18,599 nucleotides of DNA from an uncultured Porphyromonadaceae bacterium. GTDB lineage: Bacteria; Bacteroidota; Bacteroidia; Bacteroidales; Muribaculaceae. Position 1 is the first letter of the stretch; every line of letters begins with the position of its first letter. The position numbers were made by a program, and so were the translations under genes. The notes below the pieces were generated by a model. The model had not been told where the DNA came from. It did no database searches and saw nothing but the letters and a program-made list of their open reading frames with translations. Positions 1 through 6,938 of this stretch are shown one piece after another. The stretch is taken from positions 1-18,599 of the forward strand of contig CAJJOX010000018.1 of assembly GCA_905193485.1 (NCBI GenBank), read 5' to 3'.

Positions 1-427
1 CAGCAGCGGACGTCTTGAAGTGAGCAACTTCAACAGCAAAGCATTGAGCACCAACGTAGCCCGCATCAACAGCCTATTCCACTCATCGCCCACGCTATCA
101 GACCTGATCGAATGCCACACATTCAACGACGAAGAGATAGCCGATCAGATCAAAACGATCTATGCCGAATCGGGGTATCTGATGGACCGAAACACGGCAA
201 TGGCATGCCGCGCCATCAATCTGAGTCTGCGGCCGGGCGAAACAGGCGTATTCCTCGCCACGGCATCACCTGAAAAATATGCGAAACAGCTCTTTGAATT
301 GCTTGGCGACGACATCGGGCTCAAGAGATCCGAGCCGGAATCAAGGCAACAACACAAAATCAACGAGCCTACTTTGCCGCCTCTTTTCCCGGCATTGCGC
401 CGTTATCTTCTTGAAAACAAAATATAA
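1..427 (+). CDS. thrC: Threonine synthase, C-terminal part (5' end outside window)
   Basis: This is the last ~142 codons of a gene whose reading frame is open to the left edge (first complete codon at base 2). A GTG at 20 is in frame but is probably an internal Val. Threonine synthase converts O-phosphohomoserine to threonine with pyridoxal phosphate in the cytoplasm. The fragment lacks the PLP lysine, so the call rests on the family's C-terminal pattern: a stretch like NFNSKALSTNVARI, a segment ending ESGYLMDRNTAMACRA (family form YLLDPHGA.GYRAL), then GETGVFLATASPEKY (family form GETGVFLATAHPAKF), and a tail with LPPLFPALRRYLL. The His-Pro of the family motif is Ser-Pro here. In Bacteroidetes thrC usually follows thrA and a phosphoglycerate-mutase-like gene, which would lie outside the window. 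It is the first gene of a short + strand run. Confidence 0.85.
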   Translation, partial: SSGRLEVSNFNSKALSTNVARINSLFHSSPTLSDLIECHTFNDEEIADQIKTIYAESGYLMDRNTAMACRAINLSLRPGETGVFLATASPEKYAKQLFELLGDDIGLKRSEPESRQQHKINEPTLPPLFPALRRYLLENKI

Positions 428-456
428 CTCCATAACACGATCAACCGATAAACATC

Positions 457-822
457 ATGGCAAACAAACGCAACCTGAAAAAACAGATAAGGTATATCTG
501 CGGTGAAGTGGCACTGCGGTGCATTCTCACACGCGAATTTGTTGAAGGCATCGACGCCGAAACGCTCAACAATCTTGTGCTCGAATTGGCCGACCTACAG
601 GAGAACGCATTGAAAAACGCTTCGTTCTCTTTTGACAAAGCGCCTGCCGATTACGAGAGCAAATCGCTCTACCATAAGGCTCATCGCAACTATTATCATC
701 AGGCTTACAAAAAATTTCACTCGGAATTCAACAACCACATACAGCAAATTGTTGATTCACTGAACAAAGCGATTCCCGCCGCACAGCGCGAGCACAATAA
801 AAAAATTGCGGCGGAAGCATAA
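457..822 (+). CDS. Conserved-looking hypothetical protein, 121 residues
   Basis: I do not recognise a named family with certainty. The product is small, soluble and probably all-helical: a basic N-terminus (MANKRNLKKQIRYICGE), a region rich in Leu, Ala and Glu around residues 35-60, and a charged, aromatic-rich C-terminal half (YHKAHRNYYHQAYKKF). There is no signal peptide or membrane segment. It resembles small unnamed Bacteroidetes proteins that begin MANKR.LKK.I.Y.CG, but that is from memory. It starts 29 bases after thrC and stops 12 bases before the acyltransferase gene, so it is probably cotranscribed with both. Codon use matches its neighbours and the frame is intact, which supports a real gene. 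Its role is unknown. Confidence 0.72.
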   Translation: MANKRNLKKQIRYICGEVALRCILTREFVEGIDAETLNNLVLELADLQENALKNASFSFDKAPADYESKSLYHKAHRNYYHQAYKKFHSEFNNHIQQIVDSLNKAIPAAQREHNKKIAAEA

Positions 823-834
823 CATGATCCGCCT

Positions 835-1374
835 ATGTGGCTAAGCCGTCAGATTCTGAGGATAGCCGGCTGGACTGTGGACATCACGGTTCCCGATTAT
901 CCCAAATGCATCATTTGTGTTGCCCCCCACACGAGCAACTGGGACTTCATACTTGGAAAATTAGCCTATGCGTCGGTCGGCCGCAAAGCCGGATTTCTAA
1001 TGAAGGAATCGTGGTTTTTCTTTCCGCTCGGCCTGATATTCAAAGCCATGGGCGGAATACCCGTACCGCGCCGCAAAGGGTCATCGCTTGTCGACACAAT
1101 CGTGGCCAAGTTCAATGCAAGCGACCGTCTTGCTCTGGCCATAACGCCCGAAGGCACCCGGAGCCGTACCACCGAATGGAGGCACGGATTCCTTCACATC
1201 GCATATCAGGCCAACGTGCCCATCATGCTTGGAGCCATTGATTTCGGCACAAAAGTGATTTCGATCCGCGACACTTTTATCCCTACGGGAGATGTCGACT
1301 CCGACATGCGTAAAATCAAAGACTATTACCGTTGTTTCAGAGGAAAGTATCCCGAAAAGTTTTCCACAGATTAG
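835..1374 (+). CDS. PlsC-like 1-acylglycerol-3-phosphate acyltransferase family protein
   Basis: This 179-residue protein has the glycerolipid acyltransferase motifs: motif I HTSNWD at residues 32-37 (the catalytic H-x4-D), a block at 73-79 (GGIPVPR) corresponding to the phosphate-contacting region, motif III TPEGTRS at 104-110, and a Pro-Ile at 129-130 fitting motif IV. Proteins of this type transfer an acyl chain to lysophosphatidic acid or a related acceptor at the inner membrane face. It is short and lacks the long N-terminal membrane segment of classical PlsC; the only clearly hydrophobic stretches are around 24-31 and 61-70. The acceptor is therefore unsure: it could act on an amino-lipid or another lysolipid. 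It lies 12 bases after the hypothetical gene and 3 bases before the nitrilase-family gene, so the run looks like an operon. I chose the ATG at 835. Confidence 0.83.
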   Translation: MWLSRQILRIAGWTVDITVPDYPKCIICVAPHTSNWDFILGKLAYASVGRKAGFLMKESWFFFPLGLIFKAMGGIPVPRRKGSSLVDTIVAKFNASDRLALAITPEGTRSRTTEWRHGFLHIAYQANVPIMLGAIDFGTKVISIRDTFIPTGDVDSDMRKIKDYYRCFRGKYPEKFSTD

Positions 1375-1377
1375 ACG

Positions 1378-2172
1378 ATGCCTACACGCAATCTGAAAAT
1401 AGCCCTCATACCGCTCGACATCATCGAGAATGACAGCGACTCCAATCTTGAAGCCGCAATAAAGCGGTTCGGCTTGCTTGATGCCGATACCGACATGGCT
1501 GTGTTGCCGGAAATGTTCAACACAGGTTTCACCCCGGATGTAAAGCAGCTCGCACTCAACGCACAACCCAACGACGGGAAACTCATCAACGAACTCCGCA
1601 ATCAGGCCTCGCGACGCGGCATAGCCATATGGGGAGGCTTCACGGCAACGGAAAACGGAAAATACTTCAACCGTGGATTCATGATCAATGACAATGGCGA
1701 GGCTCAATTTTACGACAAGCGTCATCTGTTCCATTACGGAGGAGAGAGCGAAGTGCTTACGGCCGGCGACAGAATATCGCCTATAATCAGCTTCCGCACA
1801 TGGAATCTGAAAATGTCGATATGCTATGATCTTCGCTTCCCGGCATGGAACCGCGCTATCGCCAACGACTATGATGTGCTCGTAGTGCCCGCCAACTGGG
1901 CGCACACCCGTTTTTTTGCATGGAAACATCTTTTGATCGCCAGAGCGATAGAAAACCAATCGTTTGTTGTGGGATGCAACCGTGAAGGATCGGATATCTA
2001 CGGAGATTATCCACAAGGCGATTCACTGGTGTTCAACAACTGGGGCGACGACATTTCCGACCGTCGCAATGACGGAACCGTTTACGCCGAGCTAAATGCG
2101 GATACATTTAACAACGACCGACGACGATTTCAACCGTGGCGCGACGCCGACAGTTTCCGAATCGACCTATAA
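1378..2172 (+). CDS. Nitrilase-family amidohydrolase, omega-amidase (YafV/NIT2-like)
   Basis: This 264-residue cytoplasmic enzyme has the carbon-nitrogen hydrolase triad in standard order: Glu45 in LPEMFNTGF, Lys114 in YDKRHLF, and the nucleophile Cys149 in SICYDLRFPAWNR. The block VPANWAHTRFFAWKHLLIARAIENQ (split across residues 170-194) is typical of the YafV/NIT2 branch, which hydrolyses alpha-ketoglutaramate and alpha-ketosuccinamate to the keto acid and ammonia, a repair step after glutamine transamination. Length fits E. coli YafV (about 256). The ATG is 3 bases after the acyltransferase stop, which suggests translational coupling. Its stop overlaps the 3' end of the convergent coaE by 6 bases. 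The family is secure; the exact substrate is inferred. Confidence 0.88.
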   Translation: MPTRNLKIALIPLDIIENDSDSNLEAAIKRFGLLDADTDMAVLPEMFNTGFTPDVKQLALNAQPNDGKLINELRNQASRRGIAIWGGFTATENGKYFNRGFMINDNGEAQFYDKRHLFHYGGESEVLTAGDRISPIISFRTWNLKMSICYDLRFPAWNRAIANDYDVLVVPANWAHTRFFAWKHLLIARAIENQSFVVGCNREGSDIYGDYPQGDSLVFNNWGDDISDRRNDGTVYAELNADTFNNDRRRFQPWRDADSFRIDL

Positions 2173-2766
2173 CATCGACAAAAGCTGTGGCAACAGTGGG
2201 ATGTCGCCGTCGTTGATCAAGTGACGCACACAGTGATGACAGCGTCCGGGGTCATAAGAATCCTGTGATGAAATGCGGCGGTGCACCTGCTCACGCGTCA
2301 GATTGTTACGTGTCATCACGCGTTTGATCCGCAAGTCGACAGGTGCCTCGACATTCCACACTTCATCAACCATCCGGTCAAGGTAACTCTGATAAAGAAT
2401 CGCCGTTTCAACAAAAGCCAAACGCCTACCGGCAGACCAACGGCGCAAATCACGGCGCACCGTTTCATGAACGGCTTTGTTGAGGCGTTCGAGAAGCACT
2501 GCATCGGCAAACACGGCATCCGCAAGCACGGCACGGTCTATTGCCCCTTCAGGCGTCACCGCTTCACGACAGATCTCATGAGCGATGGCGTGTTTTATCT
2601 CTTCGTCGCAATCCATGAGCCGCCTGGCTTCGCTGTCGCAATCATACACGTCATAGCCCATACATCGCAACATGCGGCTCACGACGCTTTTACCTGATCC
2701 AATTCCACCGGTCACGGCAATAAGCCTCGACCTGCAATGCGGACGTGATTCAATATCATCATTCAT
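2167..2766 (-). CDS. coaE: Dephospho-CoA kinase
   Basis: CoaE phosphorylates the 3'-hydroxyl of dephospho-CoA with ATP, the last step of coenzyme A synthesis, in the cytoplasm. The 199-residue protein has a P-loop GIGSGKS at residues 21-27 directly after a hydrophobic strand (LIAVTG), the YDCD pair (Asp42 and Asp44) typical of the CoA-binding face, and the later NKAVHETV and ETAILYQSYLD blocks of the family. The length is normal. It starts 9 bases after ybbR and is the last gene of that unit. Its TAG stop (2167-2169) lies inside the last codons of the convergent amidase gene, and I see no hairpin terminator between them. Confidence 0.95.
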   Translation of the reverse strand: MNDDIESRPHCRSRLIAVTGGIGSGKSVVSRMLRCMGYDVYDCDSEARRLMDCDEEIKHAIAHEICREAVTPEGAIDRAVLADAVFADAVLLERLNKAVHETVRRDLRRWSAGRRLAFVETAILYQSYLDRMVDEVWNVEAPVDLRIKRVMTRNNLTREQVHRRISSQDSYDPGRCHHCVRHLINDGDIPLLPQLLSML

Positions 2767-2775
2767 AGAAAACCG

Positions 2776-3756
2776 TCAGTGTTCAATAACATATTTCACG
2801 CTGTCGTTAGACACCGATACAAAACGATATCCTACCGGTAAATCGCCGACATCCACCTTTACATTGTTCGAAGAATCATGGAGTGAACGGTAGTCGACAC
2901 TCACTTCGACCGGGAGCTCTTCATCAGCCAGATGCTTCGGGGCGAGATAGCAAAGCTCGACACGCGCCGGATAGATGACAAGCCTCTCATCGTCGGGCAC
3001 ATTCTTGATCTTGACAGGCATCATGACACGTTTGGAAACGAGAGGCTCAACGGGCACGGTAAGCTCGACTCTGGATGGACGGACCCTCACTCCCGGAACA
3101 GGTTTCAGACCCACCTCATAGACAGTTGTGTCGGTGAGTCCGCTGCGCACGAAACGCTCGGTCTCGATAAAAGTGACGTCAGGAGAAACACCTCCGACAG
3201 TATAGACGGAAACAGAATCTACCGAAGCGGTAATGCGTCCGGAAGAAATGCTGCGGACACTTGCAGTGACATCCGCATCGACGCGCAATGGAAGCCGGTA
3301 TCCTTCGCCGGTCGCATATCCTATGCTGATCGAGTCGGGATTGACGAGGAGAATGCCCACATTTTGTCCGAAAAGATCACGCAATTTGCTATCGAGCTTG
3401 GAACGTGTCAGCAACACCCGATTGCGGTTTGAGCCATACTGGCGGAAATCAATCTCAAGTGTCGGCACTTCTCCGAACTTATATCGTATGAAATGCGTGC
3501 CCCGACCCTTGAGCATAACATTGATCGAAATAGGCACATCGCCGACTATGACCACACTGTCGGGCACATTGGTCAGGCGGACAGGCAATTCAAAGTCGCG
3601 CTCGGTGATCTCGTCAAGAGAAATTATAAACCAAAACAGAGTCGCCACGACAAGACACATCAGATACAGCACGATGTTGCGTCCGCGACGTGTGCGGAGC
3701 TTGCGGCGGCAAATAGCCAGATAGTGCACGATGATGTTTCGGGGCGATTTATCCAT
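2776..3756 (-). CDS. YbbR-like domain protein (CdaR-type), membrane-anchored
   Basis: The product has a basic cytoplasmic N-terminus (RRKLRTRRGR), one membrane helix at about residues 27-46 (NIVLYLMCLVVATLFWFIIS), then a beta-rich extracytoplasmic region. That region carries repeating YbbR-like elements: xLPVRLTNVPDS near 57-67, a later VELTVPVEPLVSKRVMMPV block, and a final block near LPVEVSVDYRSL. In Firmicutes such proteins (CdaR) modulate the diadenylate cyclase CdaA; in Bacteroidetes they sit between yajC and coaE and no partner is evident here. A TTG one codon upstream (3757-3759) could also initiate, but I prefer the ATG at 3756. A terminator-like hairpin separates it from yajC, so it may have its own promoter. 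The family call is firm and the role inferred. Confidence 0.85.
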   Translation of the reverse strand: MDKSPRNIIVHYLAICRRKLRTRRGRNIVLYLMCLVVATLFWFIISLDEITERDFELPVRLTNVPDSVVIVGDVPISINVMLKGRGTHFIRYKFGEVPTLEIDFRQYGSNRNRVLLTRSKLDSKLRDLFGQNVGILLVNPDSISIGYATGEGYRLPLRVDADVTASVRSISSGRITASVDSVSVYTVGGVSPDVTFIETERFVRSGLTDTTVYEVGLKPVPGVRVRPSRVELTVPVEPLVSKRVMMPVKIKNVPDDERLVIYPARVELCYLAPKHLADEELPVEVSVDYRSLHDSSNNVKVDVGDLPVGYRFVSVSNDSVKYVIEH

Positions 3757-3826
3757 CAATATTATGGGCGGTCGGGAGATAAAACCGATAAAGAAACGGA
3801 AGCTTTAATGCTCACAGGGTTTCCTC

Positions 3827-3862
3827 AAAAAATGAGCCGCCGCACATGTGGGGCGGCGGCTC
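3827..3862 (-). terminator. Rho-independent terminator after yajC
   Basis: A perfect 10-bp GC-rich inverted repeat pairs 3834-3843 (GAGCCGCCGC) with 3853-3862 (GCGGCGGCTC) around a 9-base loop. Read on the - strand it is followed by six T residues (3832 down to 3827). It lies 40 bases beyond the yajC stop and 70 bases before the ybbR start, so it should end the nusB-yajC transcript. Confidence 0.85.
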
Positions 3863-3902
3863 GGATATAAAGGATTTTATCTCTGCGTTTTTCGAATGAA
3901 TG

Positions 3903-4196
3903 TTATTTTTTTGTTTCGGTTTCGGCATCGGTCTGTGCATCGCCTGCCGTGGGATAAACCGAACCCTTGTCGATCGTGATGTTGACGCCCTGGGCTATTT
4001 CGATCACAAAAGTTGTTTCCTTGATGCGACGGATTTTACCATATATGCCGCCGGCTGTGACGACACGATCGCCTTCACCAAGGTTTTCACGGAATTTACG
4101 AATTTCTTTCTGCCGTTTCTGCTGGGGTCGGATCATAAAGAAATAGAAGATAAACACCAGCGCAACGATCATTATAAGATTGCCGTATTCTGCCAT
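3903..4196 (-). CDS. yajC: Preprotein translocase subunit YajC
   Basis: YajC is the small accessory subunit of the SecDF-YajC complex attached to the Sec translocon in the inner membrane. The 97-residue product has one N-terminal membrane helix (about residues 6-21, LIMIVALVFIFYFFMI) followed directly by the family signature RPQQKRQKE, then GDRVVTAGGIYGKIRRI and a strand ending in an acidic, Thr-rich tail. Length and order of parts are standard. It is 71 bases downstream of nusB and is followed by a strong terminator, so it is the last gene of that unit. No secDF gene is in the window. Confidence 0.95.
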   Translation of the reverse strand: MAEYGNLIMIVALVFIFYFFMIRPQQKRQKEIRKFRENLGEGDRVVTAGGIYGKIRRIKETTFVIEIAQGVNITIDKGSVYPTAGDAQTDAETETKK

Positions 4197-4267
4197 ATCT
4201 GAATTTAGGGTTATTTGGGTTCTTGAATAGTTTTAAAAAGTCGGTATGCGAAAATAATAATAATTTT

Positions 4268-5692
4268 TCAATTTTTGGTCAAGCGGCCTTCATTTTTCAG
4301 ATAATTTATGACAGAATAAAGAATTCCGTTGATAAACTGACCACTTTTAGGCGTGCTGTAACTATTTGCGATCTCAATATACTCGTTCAGAGTGACGGCG
4401 ATAGGGATGGCCGGATAATTGAGCAGCTCTGAAATCGCCGCAGCCATGATCACAACATCCATAAAGGCGAGTCGCTCGGTATCCCATTGGCGGCGGTCGA
4501 TGAATCGGTCGATCAGCTCGCGGTATTCATCGAAATGGTCGACGGCATCTACAAACAGTTCGCTGCCGAACGAGGCATCTTCTTCGTCTTTATATTGCGG
4601 GAGGAGCGGATTCTGTCCGGGGCGGGCATCGGCAATGCGCCTCATGGTCTTGAGGACAAATGTACCTACGATATCGAGATCATCATTCCAGTAAACCGAC
4701 ATGTTTTCAAGCGCCTCGGCAAGATCGTCGCCGGGAAGTATTACATTTTTGTAAATGTTACGCCAAAATTCGCAATCGGCTTTCAGATCGGTCGTTTTGG
4801 CATCCATATACTTAACGTAGATGTCAGACGAAGTCACCTTGTCGAGAATTGATCGCACGAGTTGCGGATCATCGTTCCAGGAGAACGGATGTTCGGTGAA
4901 GAAAGTCTGCATCTGCTCGTTATCGGCGAGCGACTTGACCATGCCGTTGTCGACGAAGCGTGTATTGGGATTAAGATCGTCAGCTGTGGCAAGGAATTTG
5001 TGCCTGGCAGCATCAAGGCGTTGGTCCTCCACTCGGGTCAGTTCGACAGGCAGGGCGAGCAGGGCATGATAAAGCTCATAGGATTTGTCGAGCGAACGTA
5101 TCAGCGAATTGCGGGCGTTGACATATGATGCTCTGATATCGCCAAGCTTGTTGATCGTTTCAACGGCCTGCTCAAAAGCCTGCTCATAGCCCACATTCGA
5201 GAACTGCCCGTCGCGACGGGCCGCTGCAAGAAGCCCCTCATCGGTAGAAAGAACGGTTTCAAGTATTACTGTCCAGAATTTAACATCGTCAGCAAGCTCG
5301 CGGTTGCGCTGGTGTATGTAGCTTCGATATATGGCGGAACGTGTGATGCTTCCGTAAAGGTCTTCTACAAGAGAATCCGGGAAACGTTCGGAAAATGTGG
5401 CGCCGGCAGCCGCAGCTTTAAGGTCGGAGTCGGCACGCAGCATGCGGCTCACACGATTGGCGGGAAGATACCTGTTGTCGTCGACACCGGCTATTACACG
5501 TGAGGCTGCATTGGGACGTGTTCCCGAGAGGCGCATGATCATCAGGAGCAGATCGACATAAAACGAATAGGCAAACCGACGGTCGCGCGAGGCATTTTCG
5601 GGAGCCTGTGGCAATTTGAACTCTCCTTGAGTCAACAGATAGCTATATAGCATCTGCACTACTTTTATTCGGATCAGTACGCGATTTATCAT
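4268..5692 (-). CDS. nusB: Transcription antitermination factor NusB, enlarged Bacteroidetes form
   Basis: NusB, with NusE (S10), binds boxA RNA and promotes antitermination during rRNA transcription. The NusB fold is at the C-terminus, about residues 370-474: WDTERLAFMDVVIMAAAISELL, split around 403-423, then PIAVTLNEYIEIANSYSTPKS (430-450) and GQFINGIL. The start is the ATG at 5692, giving MINRVLIRIKVVQMLYSY, the Bacteroidetes N-terminus. Upstream in-frame codons to 5833 are rejected because they run through the promoter box and the thiL hairpin. At 474 residues it is clearly longer than the roughly 300-310 I recall for Bacteroides NusB. The excess seems to be an internal duplication: residues 119-149 and 289-319 share 10 of 31 positions, including SxIYxxY, L, D and FW. 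It leads the nusB-yajC unit. Confidence 0.9.
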   Translation of the reverse strand: MINRVLIRIKVVQMLYSYLLTQGEFKLPQAPENASRDRRFAYSFYVDLLLMIMRLSGTRPNAASRVIAGVDDNRYLPANRVSRMLRADSDLKAAAAGATFSERFPDSLVEDLYGSITRSAIYRSYIHQRNRELADDVKFWTVILETVLSTDEGLLAAARRDGQFSNVGYEQAFEQAVETINKLGDIRASYVNARNSLIRSLDKSYELYHALLALPVELTRVEDQRLDAARHKFLATADDLNPNTRFVDNGMVKSLADNEQMQTFFTEHPFSWNDDPQLVRSILDKVTSSDIYVKYMDAKTTDLKADCEFWRNIYKNVILPGDDLAEALENMSVYWNDDLDIVGTFVLKTMRRIADARPGQNPLLPQYKDEEDASFGSELFVDAVDHFDEYRELIDRFIDRRQWDTERLAFMDVVIMAAAISELLNYPAIPIAVTLNEYIEIANSYSTPKSGQFINGILYSVINYLKNEGRLTKN

Positions 5693-5721
5693 GACTTGAA
5701 TGTGCTTTGTTATTTTCGTTG

Positions 5722-5756
5722 CAAAGGTAGATATTTCCGCCGACATTGCATGCAAA
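5722..5756 (-). promoter_or_regulatory. Putative Bacteroidetes-type promoter of nusB
   Basis: On the - strand TACCTTTG (5722-5729) is an exact match to the -7 consensus TAnnTTTG of the Bacteroidetes primary sigma factor. A TTTG at 5753-5756 could serve as the -33 element, although the 23-base gap is a little longer than usual. Transcription would start near 5715, about 23 bases before the nusB ATG. No experimental support. Confidence 0.5.
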
Positions 5757-5797
5757 TATGCTGCAAAAAACTGAACGCGCCGTGATTTTGAAAACAG

Positions 5798-5840
5798 AGG
5801 CGCCGTGTCGCGGAAAAGAATGACCGGCAACACGGCGCCT
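5798..5840 (-). terminator. Terminator-like hairpin after thiL
   Basis: A perfect 11-bp inverted repeat pairs 5798-5808 (AGGCGCCGTGT) with 5830-5840 (ACACGGCGCCT) around a 21-base loop. On the - strand it is followed after three bases (CTG) by TTTTC, a short T-run. It begins 17 bases past the thiL stop and precedes the nusB promoter box, so it probably ends the sppA-lpxK-punA-thiL transcript. Confidence 0.65.
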
Positions 5841-5856
5841 GAATGCGTGTGGAAAC

Positions 5857-6915
5857 TCAGTTTTCCGGATCAGACGACTTTTCGGTCGGAGCCATGTGGT
5901 TGAACCCCTGGGCGAGAAGCCGCATCTCGACGCCATCGCGGGTGACAAGGGCACAGCCGAGCTCGGGACGGGTGATGTGGCCGATAACTTTCACTCCTTC
6001 CATCTTACTGAGCGTTTCGTGATAATGAAGCGGAGCAGTGAAGACCAGTTCATAATCTTCGCCGCCATTGAGTGCGGCTGTGACAAGGTTCATGTTCACC
6101 TCCTCGGCCATTACGGCGGTCTGATAATCGATCGGAATACGCTCTTCATATATGCGGCAGCCGCAGTCGCTGGCCTTGCATATATGGATGAGCTCGGATG
6201 AAAGGCCGTCGCTTACGTCCATCATGGCTGTGGGCACAATCCCGGCCCGATCGAGTGCGGCGATGATGTCGCGACGGGCTTCGGGTTTCAGCTGACGCTC
6301 GATAAGGTATTCCTTACCTTCAAACTGCGGCACAAAATCCTTGTCGCCGGCACCGACATTTTTCTCGCGTTCAAGCAACTGAAGTCCCATATATGCCGCA
6401 CCGAGATCTCCTGACACACATATCAGATCCGTGTCGCGGGCGCCGCTTCGCATCACCACTTTTTCCTTGGGCGCGTCGCCGATGCATGTGACACTGATGA
6501 CGAGCCCTGACCGCGACGACGTGGTATCGCCGCCTACGAGATCGACACCATATATCTCACATGCAAGCCTGATGCCGGCATACAATTGCTCGATATGCTC
6601 GACGGTGAAGCGCGATGAAATGCCAAGCGCTACAGTGATCTGACGCGGTGTGCCGTTCATTGCATATATGTCGGAAAAGTTGACCACCGCGGCCTTATAG
6701 CCGAGATGCTTAAGCGGCACATATGTAAGATCGAAGTGAATGCCTTCGACAAGCAGATCGGTACTGACAAGCACTTCGGTATCGGGGTAGCGCAACACGG
6801 CCGCATCATCGCCCACACCGGCTATTGTCGAGGCATTGACATGACTGATGCCTCCGGTAATCCGGTCTATGAGGCCGAATTCACCGATAGTGGAAATTTC
6901 TGTCTGCTGTTCCAT
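5857..6915 (-). CDS. thiL: Thiamine-monophosphate kinase
   Basis: ThiL phosphorylates thiamine monophosphate with ATP to the active cofactor thiamine diphosphate, in the cytoplasm. The 352-residue protein shows the family's order of motifs: GEFGLIDRI at 11-19, the metal-binding GVGDDAAVL at 33-41, STDLLVEGIHFD at 51-62, NFSDIYAMNGTP at 79-90, GGDTT at 128-132, and MDVSDGLSSEL at 232-242. The NFSDIYAMNGTP form differs from the more usual N-D-AAMGA-P, and I recall it as normal for Bacteroidetes. It follows punA by 23 bases and is the last gene before a hairpin. No other thiamine gene is nearby, so its place in this operon reflects lineage gene order rather than pathway clustering. Confidence 0.94.
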   Translation of the reverse strand: MEQQTEISTIGEFGLIDRITGGISHVNASTIAGVGDDAAVLRYPDTEVLVSTDLLVEGIHFDLTYVPLKHLGYKAAVVNFSDIYAMNGTPRQITVALGISSRFTVEHIEQLYAGIRLACEIYGVDLVGGDTTSSRSGLVISVTCIGDAPKEKVVMRSGARDTDLICVSGDLGAAYMGLQLLEREKNVGAGDKDFVPQFEGKEYLIERQLKPEARRDIIAALDRAGIVPTAMMDVSDGLSSELIHICKASDCGCRIYEERIPIDYQTAVMAEEVNMNLVTAALNGGEDYELVFTAPLHYHETLSKMEGVKVIGHITRPELGCALVTRDGVEMRLLAQGFNHMAPTEKSSDPEN

Positions 6916-6938
6916 TTCAGATTTGTATGGCGACGGAT

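Noticed and set aside
1081..2016. Long open frame (311 codons) on the - strand opposite the acyltransferase and amidase genes
   Set aside because: It lies antisense to two genes with intact catalytic motifs, and its translation shows no family motif or plausible domain.
2166..2173. Search for a terminator between the convergent amidase and coaE genes
   Set aside because: The genes overlap by 6 bases, and no hairpin with a T-run is visible at either 3' end.
5693..5833. In-frame N-terminal extension of NusB by 47 codons
   Set aside because: It would run through the promoter box and into the thiL hairpin, and its sequence does not resemble NusB; the ATG at 5692 gives the known MINRVLIRIK start.
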